A stretch of DNA of 64,000 bases from Bradyrhizobium semiaridum (GTDB lineage Bacteria > Pseudomonadota > Alphaproteobacteria > Rhizobiales > Xanthobacteraceae), in the NCBI RefSeq assembly GCF_020329505.1, contig NZ_JAGKJJ010000002.1, positions 124,001 through 188,000 on the forward strand. Reading direction: 5' to 3'. Shown here piece after piece: positions 34,701 to 42,462 of the stretch; position 1 is the stretch's first letter, and each line of letters begins with the position of its first letter. The position numbers and the translations under genes are program-made. A model generated the notes under the pieces. It saw only the letters and a program-made list of their open reading frames with translations, was not told the DNA's origin and searched no databases.

Positions 34701-34908
34701 CGTGCTGCCGCTGGTGCTCTCGACCGGCGCCGGTTCGGAGATGCGGCGCGCGATGGGCGTTGCGGTGTTCTCGGGCATGATCGGCGTCACGATCTTCGGC
34801 CTGTTCCTGACGCCGGTATTCTATGTGCTGCTGCGCAGTCTCACTGGCATGAAGCCGCTGACGCAGCACGGCGAGGCGACCATTCCCGGAAACACCCACG
34901 CGGCATGA
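31726..34908 (+). CDS. RND multidrug efflux permease (HAE1 family, MexF-like)
   Basis: 1060 residues, full length. Opening MNLSKFFIDRPIFAGVLSIL; twelve expected membrane segments. The proton-relay Asp pair lies in LAIGIVVDDAIVVVENVERN, and the C-terminal half carries LIVLVGLSAKNAILIVEFAR. Porter-domain segments (PVTEVFNTLQIYLGSYYVND) match MexF/BpeF-type pumps. It pairs with the adaptor 28 bases upstream and exports hydrophobic or amphiphilic compounds under TetR control. A strong terminator follows. Confidence 0.93.
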   Translation: MNLSKFFIDRPIFAGVLSILIFLAGLISLFAMPISEYPDVVPPSVVVRATYPGANPKVIAETVATPIEEQINGVEGMLYMSSQATTDGAMTLTVTFRLGTDPDKATQLVQNRVQQAEPRLPAVVRQLGIITKKSSPDLTMVVHLLSPNNRYDMTYLRNYAVLNVKDRLARIDGVGDVQLYGAGDYSMRIWVDPQKAAEHAMTANDIVKAIQAQNVEAAAGVVGSSPSVKGIDLQLSVNAEGRLSTEEQFGDIVVKTGANGEVVRLRDVARIELGASEYGLRSLLDNKQAVALPIFQAPGSNALQISDNVRATMAEIKKNMPEGVSYQIVYDPTQFVRSSIEAVIHTLLEAIALVVLVVILFLQTWRASIIPLLAVPVSIVGTFAVMHVFGFSINALSLFGLVLAIGIVVDDAIVVVENVERNIESGLSPRDATNQAMREVSGPIIAIALVLIAVFVPLAFISGLTGQFYKQFALTIAISTVISAINSLTLSPALAALLLKGHHEPKDRLTLIMEKSLGWFFRGFNKVFTKSSENYGRTVTKVIYGKAAVIGLYVVLVGLTGVLFKQVPSGFVPGQDKQYLVGFARLPDGATLDRTEEVIRKMSDIALTQPGVESSVAFPGLSISGFTNSSNAGIVFSTLKPFDERKDPALSGNAIAAELNKKYAGIQEAFIAMFPPPPVNGLGTIGGFKLQIEDRAGLGYDALNDATKAFMAAISKAPEIAGAFSSFQVNVPQLFADIDRTKALQLGVPVTEVFNTLQIYLGSYYVNDFNKFGRTYSVYVQADAPFRARADDIRQLKVRSSSGDMVPLSALLKVRQSAGPERAIRYNGFLSSDINAAAAPGYSSGQAQEAATRIAAEVLPPGFAFEWTDLTYQEFIAGNSGIWVFPLAILLVFLVLAALYESLALPLSIIMIVPMGLLAAMFGVWLSKGDNNVFTQIGLIVLVGLSAKNAILIVEFARELEFAGRSPIRAAIEASRLRLRPILMTSMAFIMGVLPLVLSTGAGSEMRRAMGVAVFSGMIGVTIFGLFLTPVFYVLLRSLTGMKPLTQHGEATIPGNTHAA

Positions 34909-34937
34909 TGCCGCGCGGGTTCGCTCCACATCAAAAG

Positions 34938-34984
34938 CGAGAGCCTCGGTTCCGATGTCGATCGGAACCGAGGCTCTCGTTTGA
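34938..34984. terminator. Strong bidirectional terminator after the RND operon
   Basis: Perfect 19-bp stem: left arm 34938-34956 and right arm 34961-34979, with a GTCG loop. It is flanked by AAAA on the left and TTT on the right. It separates the efflux genes from the convergent small gene at 35.0 kb. Confidence 0.85.
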
Positions 34985-35000
34985 GGCGTTTCCAGTGATT

Positions 35001-35219
35001 TCAGGCGGCGATGTCGAGCAGCAATTGTGACGAACCGCGGACCAGCATCTTGCGGCCCGCCGGTGTCAACGCGAACGAATCGCCCCGCACCGCAACAAAG
35101 CCGAGGGTCACAAGGCTATCGACCGCATACCGGTTCAGTCTGGAAGGGTTTGCCGCGGGGGCCCGCAGCGCCTTCAACGCATCCCACTGATCAGGTCTGA
35201 GTTCGAGTTCTTCGCTCAT
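35001..35219 (-). CDS. Small conserved protein, winged-helix-like, unknown function
   Basis: 72 residues from the ATG at 35219, preceded by GGAG nine bases upstream (an in-frame ATG at 35234 is less likely). The pattern LNRYAVDSLVTLGFVAVRGD then FALTPAGRKMLVRG resembles the recognition helix and wing of small MarR/ArsR-like folds. No partner gene is evident; it is a monocistronic unit. Confidence 0.6.
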   Translation of the reverse strand: MSEELELRPDQWDALKALRAPAANPSRLNRYAVDSLVTLGFVAVRGDSFALTPAGRKMLVRGSSQLLLDIAA

Positions 35220-35438
35220 GTCCAGGCACTCCAATTTCTGGGCAGCCAGATACAGAGCGCAGATGAATTTCGTGCGACCACAACGAGTCAGGATTTCGAT
35301 TTATGTGGACGCCTCGTCACATCGCCGTGTCATTGGAATGTTTCAAGTTTTTCGAATCGTTGGGCGCATTGACGCGTGATCTCGTCACAGAGATTAACGG
35401 CGGTCAGGTCACACAGGTTAATCGCACAGATCGACCTG

Positions 35439-36239
35439 TTAACCGCGCCGCACGCTGGCACCGCCATCCACCGGCAACGTGACACCGGTAATGAAATTGG
35501 CCTCGTCGGAGGCGAGAAACAGCGCCGCATTGGCAACGTCCCAGCCGGTGCCCATTTTCTGCCGCAGCGGCACCTTGCTGTCGCGCTCGGCCTCGACCTC
35601 GGCACGGCTCTTCTTGAATTCGCGCGCACGGGTGTCCACGGCCATCGGCGTGTTCATCAGCCCCGGCAGGATCACATTGGCGCGAATGCCGTACTGCGCA
35701 TTCTGGTAGGCGAGCTGTTCGGTGAAGGCGATCATCGCCGACTTGGTCGCCTTGTAGGCCACGTACGGGTAGGTCGTGATCGCGGCCATCGACGAGATAT
35801 TGATGATCGCGCCGCGCTGCTGCTTGCGCATGATCGGGATCACATGTTTGGCGGCGAGGATGCAGCTCTTCAGATTGATCGCGACGCAGCGGTCGAACGC
35901 CTCTTCGGTAATGTCGAGCAGCTCGGCATCGCCGCCGGACAGGCTGACCCCGACATTGTTGTGCAGGATATCGATGCTGCCCCAGCGCCCATGCGCATCG
36001 GCCACCATCGCCTTGATGTCGGCGTCCTTCGTCACATCGGCCTTGAAGGCCGCCGCGGTGCCGCCCTTCGCCGCGATCAGATCGACGGTCTCCTGCGCCG
36101 AGGCCAGATTGTGATCGACGCACAGCACCCTGGCGCCTTCGCGCGCAAAGGTCAGCGCGGTGGCGCGGCCGTTGCCGATGCCTTCGCCGGGGCTCTGTCC
36201 GGCACCGACGACGATGGCGACACGATCTTGCAGGCGCAT
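35439..36239 (-). CDS. Short-chain dehydrogenase/reductase
   Basis: 266 residues of the classical SDR type. The NAD(P)-binding region is VAIVVGAGQSPGEGIGNGRA, slightly expanded from TGxxxGIG. Structural NNVG motif (HNNVGVSLSGGD), catalytic Ser in NISSMAAITTYP, and YVAYKATKSA with Tyr-x3-Lys. C-terminal NFITGVTLPVDGGAS. It lies downstream of the hotdog and carboxymuconolactone-decarboxylase-like genes on the same strand, two bases after the latter, so it likely oxidises a hydroxyacyl or cyclic alcohol intermediate of that pathway. The 219 bases before 35439 hold two imperfect direct copies of GTCACA-AG-TTAA (35384 and 35408) of unknown meaning. Confidence 0.87.
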   Translation of the reverse strand: MRLQDRVAIVVGAGQSPGEGIGNGRATALTFAREGARVLCVDHNLASAQETVDLIAAKGGTAAAFKADVTKDADIKAMVADAHGRWGSIDILHNNVGVSLSGGDAELLDITEEAFDRCVAINLKSCILAAKHVIPIMRKQQRGAIINISSMAAITTYPYVAYKATKSAMIAFTEQLAYQNAQYGIRANVILPGLMNTPMAVDTRAREFKKSRAEVEAERDSKVPLRQKMGTGWDVANAALFLASDEANFITGVTLPVDGGASVRRG

Positions 36240-36240
36240 C

Positions 36241-36795
36241 TCACTTCACTCCCGGGATCGGGTACTGCTGAAGTACCTCTTTGTAGGTGGGTTCGTTGTC
36301 GATCTGCATGGTGGCGAGCACGCGCACCACGGCGCAGTAGAACGCGATCGTCAGTACGAGGTCGGTCATGTGCTCGTCGGAGAGCTCCTTCTTGATCTCG
36401 GCGAAGGTCGCATCCGACATCGCGAGCTCGCGCACCATCTCGCGGGCACCTTTCAGGATCGCCTTCGCCAGCGGCTCGAGCTTCGACGGCTTGCCGTCGG
36501 TCTCTGCCATCAGCCCCTGGATGTCCTCGTCGGTGACGCCGAACTCCTTGCCGATCTTCACGTGGTGGGTGAATTCGTACTCGGATTTCTCCAGCCAGCC
36601 GACCTGGAGGATCGCAAGCTCGCGCAGCCGCGGATCGAGCTTGCTCTTGAATCGGATGTAGCTGCCGATGCCGTTGAAGGCGCGCGCCATGTCCGGCGAG
36701 TTCACCAGCAGCTTGTGCAGATTGGTGTTGCGCTTGAGCATGTCGCGATATTCGGGCGCGACTTGTTCGGCTTCGAGATAGGGCAGGCGGGCCAT
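36241..36795 (-). CDS. Carboxymuconolactone decarboxylase (AhpD-like) family protein
   Basis: 184 residues, helical CMD fold: LPYLEAEQVAPEYRDMLKRN, RELAILQVGWLEKSEYEFTH and HVKIGKEFGVTDEDIQGLMA. The redox CxxC found in AhpD is absent (the position reads EYEFTHH), so it is not a peroxidase partner and should act as a decarboxylase/lyase-type or unknown enzyme. It is sandwiched between the SDR and hotdog genes on the minus strand. Confidence 0.83.
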   Translation of the reverse strand: MARLPYLEAEQVAPEYRDMLKRNTNLHKLLVNSPDMARAFNGIGSYIRFKSKLDPRLRELAILQVGWLEKSEYEFTHHVKIGKEFGVTDEDIQGLMAETDGKPSKLEPLAKAILKGAREMVRELAMSDATFAEIKKELSDEHMTDLVLTIAFYCAVVRVLATMQIDNEPTYKEVLQQYPIPGVK

Positions 36796-36846
36796 TGTTG
36801 TTGTTATCCTTGGTTCGGCGGCTTGCGGGGGGAGGCGGCTGTCGCT

Positions 36847-37800
36847 TCAGCCGTAGAGGGCTTTGTGCTCGCGCTCGTAATTGGCGTAGGAATCCTTCAT
36901 GCTGGCTCCGTTCAGCAGCATGGTCGCAACCAGCGTGCTGTCGGCGTCGAACACGGTGGTGCGCACCCACATGCTTTCGGTGCGCTTGCTGCCGGAGAGC
37001 GCGACGACCTCGCGCTCGGCGAAATAGGTCTCGCCGGGGAATAGCGGGCCGCGCAGCAGGCGGATCTCCTGGTCGGCGAACAGCCCGACCGCGGGGCCCC
37101 GCACCGGCAGCCGGTCCTCGCGCGCGCGATACTGGAACAGCACGCTCAGCATCTCCATCGGGATGATGGCGCGGCCCCAGGGATTGTGCTCCTGCGCGTA
37201 GTAGCCGTCGGAGGGCTCGGTGATCACCTTCAGCTTGTCAGCCAGCGAAAACGGATAGAGGTCGCCCATGTGCTGGTCGAAATCCATCCTGATCGGCTGC
37301 CGGGCGGTCTTCATGCCGACCTTGATGTCGGCGAGGATGACGGGATCGGCCAGCGGCTTCAATTCGCCGAGCCGGCGGCTGAGGGCCGTTTCGCTGCCGT
37401 CGCCACCGACCGACGCGGTGCCGCGCAAGACCTCGGTGCCGTCGCGCTTGATCATGCCGATCGCGCAGACGGTCTGGCCATCCTTCGGCTTCTCGATCCG
37501 GGCCTGCACCTCCTCGCCCTCGAAGGCGGGATTGCGGTAATGCGCCGACAGGCAGCCGGTCTCGAACCAGGCGCGGCCCCATATCCGCTCGCAGAGCGGC
37601 GCGAACTGGCTGAAATGCGTCGGACCCTCGATGGTGCCGCCGCGGAAGCCGAGCTTCTTCGCGGTCGCATCGTCGTGGATCGAGGCGTGCGAGTCGTAGA
37701 CTTGAGCCTGCAGCATCTGCTTCGGCTGCCGCCATGGTCCGACCAACAGATCACCGTCTTGCACGATTTCCGTCGTGAACGCAGTCTCGACTGTCAGCAT
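36847..37800 (-). CDS. Hotdog-fold (MaoC-like) protein, probable acyl-CoA dehydratase
   Basis: About 317 residues from the ATG at 37800, with GGGAG about nine bases upstream. The segment HDDATAKKLGFRGGTIEGPT, followed by HFSQFAPLCERIWG, resembles the hydratase region of MaoC proteins. A second half (FPGETYFAEREVVALSGSKR then WVRTTVFDADSTLVATMLLN) suggests a double hotdog. It would hydrate or dehydrate a CoA thioester. It is first in the unit hotdog - CMD-like - SDR and divergent from the indolepyruvate oxidoreductase. Confidence 0.7.
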   Translation of the reverse strand: MLTVETAFTTEIVQDGDLLVGPWRQPKQMLQAQVYDSHASIHDDATAKKLGFRGGTIEGPTHFSQFAPLCERIWGRAWFETGCLSAHYRNPAFEGEEVQARIEKPKDGQTVCAIGMIKRDGTEVLRGTASVGGDGSETALSRRLGELKPLADPVILADIKVGMKTARQPIRMDFDQHMGDLYPFSLADKLKVITEPSDGYYAQEHNPWGRAIIPMEMLSVLFQYRAREDRLPVRGPAVGLFADQEIRLLRGPLFPGETYFAEREVVALSGSKRTESMWVRTTVFDADSTLVATMLLNGASMKDSYANYEREHKALYG

Positions 37801-37905
37801 CCTCGGGTCTCCCTTTGCGCGCCACCGTTTCAAAGAAGCCAGGCTTCGGCAAGCCCTCGCAATCGCAACATGAGATATGTGCTGCGCCCATGGATCGGGC
37901 CTGTT

Positions 37906-37939
37906 CATGCATAGCAAAATCAGTGCATGCTGATGCATG
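37906..37939. promoter_or_regulatory. ATGCAT-rich inverted repeat in divergent promoter
   Basis: CATGCAT (37906-37912) and ATGCATG (37933-37939) are inverted around a further GCATGC (37925-37930). The cluster lies between the hotdog gene (start 37800) and the indolepyruvate oxidoreductase gene (start 37997). It is a possible operator shared by both units. Confidence 0.4.
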
Positions 37940-37996
37940 ATGCTGCGCAGAAAATGAGACCGGTTCGGACCGGCACGGGACGGGGAGCTGAGACTG

Positions 37997-40900
37997 ATGA
38001 CGTTGATGGACGTTGGACTGGACGACAAGTACCGGTTGGACACCAAGCGAATTTTCCTTTCCGGTACCCAGGCGCTGGTCCGATTGCCCATGTTGCAGCG
38101 CGAACGCGATCGCGCGCACGGGCTGAACACCGCGGGTTTCATCTCCGGTTACCGCGGCTCGCCGCTCGGCATGTACGACCACGCGCTGTGGCGCGCGAAA
38201 TCCTTCCTCCGCGAGCACGACATCGCCTTCGTGCCCGGCCTCAACGAGGATCTCGCGGCGACGGCGGTGTGGGGCAGCCAGCAGGTCGGCATGTTCCCGG
38301 GCGCCAAGGTCGATGGCGTGTTCGGCATCTGGTACGGCAAGGGCCCCGGCGTCGACCGTTCGCTCGATGCGCTCAAGCATGCCAATTCGGCCGGCACGTC
38401 GCGCAATGGCGGCGTGATCGCGCTGGCCGGCGACGACCATGGCTGCCAGTCCTCGACGCTGGCGCATCAAAGTGAGCAGGTGTTCGCCTCGGCGCTGATG
38501 CCGGTGGTCAATCCGGCGACGCTGCAGGACTATCTCGATCTCGGCATTCTCGGCTTCGCGCTGTCGCGCTATTCCGGCTGCTGGGTCGGCTTCAAGGCGA
38601 TCTCGGAGACGGTCGAGAGCTCGGCCTCGATCGTCAGCGATCCCGACCGCATCAAGATCATCATGCCCGACGATTTCGAGATGCCGCCGGATGGTCTCTC
38701 GATCCGCTGGCCGGATCCGCCGCTGGAGGCGGAGCGGCGGCTGCACGGGCCGAAGATGCAGGCGGTCGCCGCCTTCGCCCGCGTCAACCGGTTCGATCGC
38801 ATCGTGCTGGATTCGAAGCCGGCGCGGCTCGGCATCATGGCGACCGGCAAGGCCTATCTCGATCTGCGCCAAGCGCTCGCCGATCTCGGCATCACCGATG
38901 CCGAGGCCGAGGCGCTCGGCCTGCGCATCTACAAGGTGGCGCTGACCTGGCCGTTGGAGGAGCGCGGCGCGCGCGCCTTCGCCGAAGGCCTGCAGGACGT
39001 GCTGGTGGTCGAAGAGAAGCGCGGCTTCATCGAAGACCAGCTGGTTCGCATTCTCTACAACATGGACGCCTCGAAGCGTCCTTCGGTGGTCGGCAAGCGC
39101 GACGAGAGCGGCGCGCCGCTGCTGCCGAGCGAAGGCGAGCTGACGCCGACCATGGTCGCCGCCGCCATGGTGGCGCGTCTGCGCAAGCTCGGCCACCGCA
39201 GCCCCGCGCTGGAGCAGCGGCTGGCAAAGCTCGAGGCGTTCGATCGTCCGGCGGAGGGCACCGGCACGGCCAAGCTGTCGCGCACGCCGTATTTCTGCTC
39301 GGGCTGCCCGCACAACACCTCGACCAAGATTCCGGACGGCAGCCGCGCCATGGCCGGCATCGGCTGCCACGGCATGGCGCTGTCGGTGCCGAACCGCCGC
39401 ACCGCGACGATCTCGCATATGGGTGCGGAGGGCGTCGCCTGGATCGGGCAGGCGCCGTTCACCAGCGAACAGCACGTGTTCCAGAATCTCGGCGACGGCA
39501 CCTACACGCATTCCGGCCTGCTGGCGCTGCGGGCCGCTGCCGCGGCCGGCGTCAACATCACCTACAAGATCCTCTACAACGATGCGGTCGCGATGACCGG
39601 CGGCCAGCCGGCCGAGGGCGGTTTCACGGTGTCGCAGATCGCGCATCAGGTCGCGGCCGAGGGGACCAAGCGGCTCGCGATCGTCTCCGACGATCCCGAC
39701 AAATATCCTGCCAACTATTTCCCGCCGGGCGCCACGATCCATCATCGCCGCGAGCTCGATGCCGTGCAGCGGACCTTGCGCGAGATCGAGGGCCTCACCG
39801 TCCTGATCTACGACCAGACCTGCGCCGCCGAGAAGCGCCGCCGCCGCAAGCGCGGGCTGTTTCCCGATCCCGCAAAACGCGTCTTCATCAACGAGCGCGT
39901 CTGCGAAGGCTGCGGCGACTGTTCGGTGGCGTCGAACTGCGTCTCGGTGCAGCCGCTGGAGACCGAGCTCGGCCGCAAGCGCCGCATCGACCAGTCGAAC
40001 TGCAACAAGGATTTCTCCTGCGTCGAAGGCTTCTGCCCGAGCTTCGTGATGGTGCAGGACCCCAAGCTGCGCAAGGCCGACCGCACGGCCGCCGATCCCA
40101 AGGCGCTGTTCGCTGACCTGCCTGCGCCGACTGCGGCCACGCTGACCGCGCCGTACAACATCCTTGTCACCGGCATCGGCGGCACCGGCGTCATCACCAT
40201 CGGCGCGCTGCTCGGCATGGCCGCGCATGTCGAGGGGCTGGCCTGCTCGACGCTCGACTTCACCGGCCTGTCGCAGAAGAACGGCGCGGTGATGAGCCAT
40301 GTCCGGCTGGCACCGGCGGCCGACATGCTGACTACCGTGCGCATCGCGCCGGGCAATGCCAATCTGATCCTCGGCTGCGACATCGTCGTCGCCACCAGCG
40401 ATCCGGCCTTGAGCCGCGCCGAGCGCGGCGTCACCCGCGCCGTCGTCAACGCCGATCTCTTGCCGACCGCGAGCTTCGTGATCGACCCGGATATCGATTT
40501 CGAGGCGAGCTCGATGCGCGATGCACTGAACGGCGCGGTGACGCCCGGCGATCTCGACATCCTCGACGCCACCGGGCTGGCTACCGCGCTGATGGGCGAC
40601 AGCATCGCCACCAACGCGTTCATGCTCGGCTTCGCGTTCCAGCGCGGCGCGATCCCGCTGTCGCTGGACGCGATCCTCAAGGCGATCGAACTCAACGGCG
40701 CCGCGATCGAGATGAACAAGACGGCGTTCTCCTGGGGCCGGCTTGCCGCGCACGATCTGCCGCGCGTGGTCAGCGCCGCGTGCTTCAAGAGCGCGGGCAC
40801 GGCACCGGCCAAGCGGACGCTGGACGAGGCGATCGCGTTCCGCGCCAAGTTTCTTACCGACTATCAGGACGCGGCCTATGCAAAACGTTTCCTCGACGAC

Positions 40901-41470
40901 GTCGCGCGCGTCCGCGCCGCGGAGGCAACGGCGGCGCCGGGCTCGCATGAGTTGACCGAGGCCTTCGCAAAGGGCCTGTTCAAGCTGATGGCCTACAAGG
41001 ACGAATACGAGGTTGCGCGGCTCTATTCCGACGGCGAGTTCAGCAAGGCGTTGCGGGAGCAGTTCGAGGGCAACCCCGACGTGAAGGTGCTGCTGGCGCC
41101 GCCGCTGCTGGCGCAGCGCGATCCCGTCACCGGGCGGCTGCAGAAGCGCGAGTTCGGCCCCTGGATCTTCAAGGCGTTCGGGCTGCTGGCGAGGCTGAAG
41201 GGGCTGCGCGGCACCAGGTGGGACATCTTCGGCTACACGGCGGAGCGCAAGATGGAGCGCGCCCTGCCGGTCGAATATTCGGCGATGATCCTGCGTCATC
41301 TCGACGGCAAGAGGCCGCTCGACCTGCCGCGGCTGGTGGCGCTGGCGAAGGCGGCGGACCTCGTACGCGGCTATGGCCACATCAAGGAGGCCAACGTCGC
41401 CCGCTATCGCGGCGAGTGCGCGCGGCTGGAAAGCGCGATCGGCCAGCGGATGGCGCAGGCGGCCGAATAG
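37997..41470 (+). CDS. Fused indolepyruvate:ferredoxin oxidoreductase (IorA-IorB type)
   Basis: 1157 residues, a natural fusion. Pyrimidine-binding domain at the N-terminus (GFISGYRGSPLGMYDHALWR), thiamine-diphosphate domain in the middle (FCSGCPHNTSTKIPDGSRAM, GIGCHGMALSVPNR, MGAEGVAWIG). An Fe-S segment begins near residue 636 (CEGCGDCSVASNC ... CNKDFSCVEGFCPSF). The gamma/IorB-like domain starts near 725 (ILVTGIGGTGVITIGALLGM), followed by a long C-terminal region. It oxidatively decarboxylates aryl-pyruvates to acyl-CoA, reducing ferredoxin. The divergent SDR/CMD/hotdog genes may process the acyl-CoA. Confidence 0.92.
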   Translation: MTLMDVGLDDKYRLDTKRIFLSGTQALVRLPMLQRERDRAHGLNTAGFISGYRGSPLGMYDHALWRAKSFLREHDIAFVPGLNEDLAATAVWGSQQVGMFPGAKVDGVFGIWYGKGPGVDRSLDALKHANSAGTSRNGGVIALAGDDHGCQSSTLAHQSEQVFASALMPVVNPATLQDYLDLGILGFALSRYSGCWVGFKAISETVESSASIVSDPDRIKIIMPDDFEMPPDGLSIRWPDPPLEAERRLHGPKMQAVAAFARVNRFDRIVLDSKPARLGIMATGKAYLDLRQALADLGITDAEAEALGLRIYKVALTWPLEERGARAFAEGLQDVLVVEEKRGFIEDQLVRILYNMDASKRPSVVGKRDESGAPLLPSEGELTPTMVAAAMVARLRKLGHRSPALEQRLAKLEAFDRPAEGTGTAKLSRTPYFCSGCPHNTSTKIPDGSRAMAGIGCHGMALSVPNRRTATISHMGAEGVAWIGQAPFTSEQHVFQNLGDGTYTHSGLLALRAAAAAGVNITYKILYNDAVAMTGGQPAEGGFTVSQIAHQVAAEGTKRLAIVSDDPDKYPANYFPPGATIHHRRELDAVQRTLREIEGLTVLIYDQTCAAEKRRRRKRGLFPDPAKRVFINERVCEGCGDCSVASNCVSVQPLETELGRKRRIDQSNCNKDFSCVEGFCPSFVMVQDPKLRKADRTAADPKALFADLPAPTAATLTAPYNILVTGIGGTGVITIGALLGMAAHVEGLACSTLDFTGLSQKNGAVMSHVRLAPAADMLTTVRIAPGNANLILGCDIVVATSDPALSRAERGVTRAVVNADLLPTASFVIDPDIDFEASSMRDALNGAVTPGDLDILDATGLATALMGDSIATNAFMLGFAFQRGAIPLSLDAILKAIELNGAAIEMNKTAFSWGRLAAHDLPRVVSAACFKSAGTAPAKRTLDEAIAFRAKFLTDYQDAAYAKRFLDDVARVRAAEATAAPGSHELTEAFAKGLFKLMAYKDEYEVARLYSDGEFSKALREQFEGNPDVKVLLAPPLLAQRDPVTGRLQKREFGPWIFKAFGLLARLKGLRGTRWDIFGYTAERKMERALPVEYSAMILRHLDGKRPLDLPRLVALAKAADLVRGYGHIKEANVARYRGECARLESAIGQRMAQAAE

Positions 41471-41610
41471 AGGTGGATGGCGGCCCGCCGGAACTTTCCG
41501 CGGCCGCCATCGTTGACCGGTAACCCTGACGGCAACCCCGGCTGGAAATGCACGGGCGCGTCCCTAAATGATGCCTGTTCCGTTTGAGTGATTTCAGGAA
41601 GGCCGTGTTC

Positions 41611-42054
41611 ATGGTCCTGAAAAGCGCTTGTATCGCCGCCCTCTGTACTGCGTCCCTGGCTCTGTGTGGCGTGGCGCGGGCTGACGAGTATCGCCCGAGC
41701 GAATATTTCAGCCTCGATCTGTCCAAGGCGGTGTTGTCGCCGAAGCGCCTCGGCCCGCCGGCGCAGTTCGAGCCAGTCCCGGTCGAAGCGAAGGCCGACC
41801 ACAGCAGCGATCCGCAGGCCAGCGCCGGGCCGAAGGTCGAAGAGACTAAGGTCGCGCCGCAAAGGGCCGTCCGCACCACCAAGGTGACGCCGCCCGCCGA
41901 GAAGGCGCACGAGCGCAAACGCGCAGCCACGCACGTGCCCGCCCGCGCCAGGCTGACGCGCCGCCACACCAACCCGCTCGACGCGCAGGCCCGCGACACC
42001 CGGATCCAGACCTGGCCCTGCCGCAGCGGCGGCATCTGCAACTGGCGGCGCTGA
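41611..42054 (+). CDS. Secreted basic protein, unknown function
   Basis: 147 residues from the ATG at 41611 with AGGAAGG upstream (a TTG at 41584 is also open). Signal peptide MVLKSACIAALCTASLALCG ending before ADEY. The mature part is Pro/Lys/Arg-rich and disordered-looking, ending in TWPCRSGGICNWRR with two cysteines that could form a disulfide. I do not recognise a family. Confidence 0.6.
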   Translation: MVLKSACIAALCTASLALCGVARADEYRPSEYFSLDLSKAVLSPKRLGPPAQFEPVPVEAKADHSSDPQASAGPKVEETKVAPQRAVRTTKVTPPAEKAHERKRAATHVPARARLTRRHTNPLDAQARDTRIQTWPCRSGGICNWRR

Positions 42055-42103
42055 CGCGCTGCAGCCGCGTCCCTCTTAGTCGCCTGACCCGCGCGCAATT
42101 ACC

Positions 42104-42336
42104 AACCCGTCATGCTAAGGAGCGCGCCCTTGCGCGCGTCTCGAAGCATGCACCGGCCCGGATGCGTCCGCGGAGAGGGCCGGCGGTCGACCCTTCGAGA
42201 CGGCCGCATCGCGGCCTCCTCAGGGTGACGGTGAGGGAGTGGGTGCTCGACTGCTTCCACCGTTGCGAGCGAAGCGAAGCAATCCATGGCGCCGTCCATG
42301 CGGAACGATGGATTGCTTCGCCTTGCTCGCAATGAC
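42104..42336. repeat. Two adjacent intergenic palindromic repeats (gap 42055-42462)
   Basis: 42104-42232 is a copy of the GTCATCCTGAGG...CCTCAGGATGAC family, slightly degenerate; the other copy is at 53405-53511. 42263-42336 is a TTGCGAGCGAAGCGAAGCAA ... inverted element whose sister copy is at 46957-47040. Together with the half-site array at 42357-42419 they fill this 408-base gap. Confidence 0.8.
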
Positions 42337-42356
42337 GAACTGGCGGACATGCTCCG

Positions 42357-42419
42357 AGTCATCCCGCTGTCGCAAAACCGTCGGCGGAGAGTCAAGAAAC
42401 CGTAAGGACGGAGTCAAGC
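42357..42419 (+). promoter_or_regulatory. Array of six Pho-box half-sites upstream of phoD
   Basis: The cores GTCA, GTCG, GTCG, GTCA, GTAA and GTCA begin at 42358, 42369, 42380, 42391, 42402 and 42413, exactly 11 bases apart. PhoB binds direct repeats of 11-bp half-sites; a standard box has two. The array ends 44 bases before the phoD start. Confidence 0.7.
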
Positions 42420-42462
42420 AGCGCAGGCAAAACCTTCCTCGCGATTCGACGAGGGTTTTGCG

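Noticed and set aside
37751..41380. A 1209-codon open frame on the minus strand inside the indolepyruvate oxidoreductase gene
   Set aside because: Its sequence is Arg/Asp/Gly/Ala/His-rich without domains, the typical mirror of a GC-rich coding frame. The plus-strand gene has clear conserved motifs throughout.
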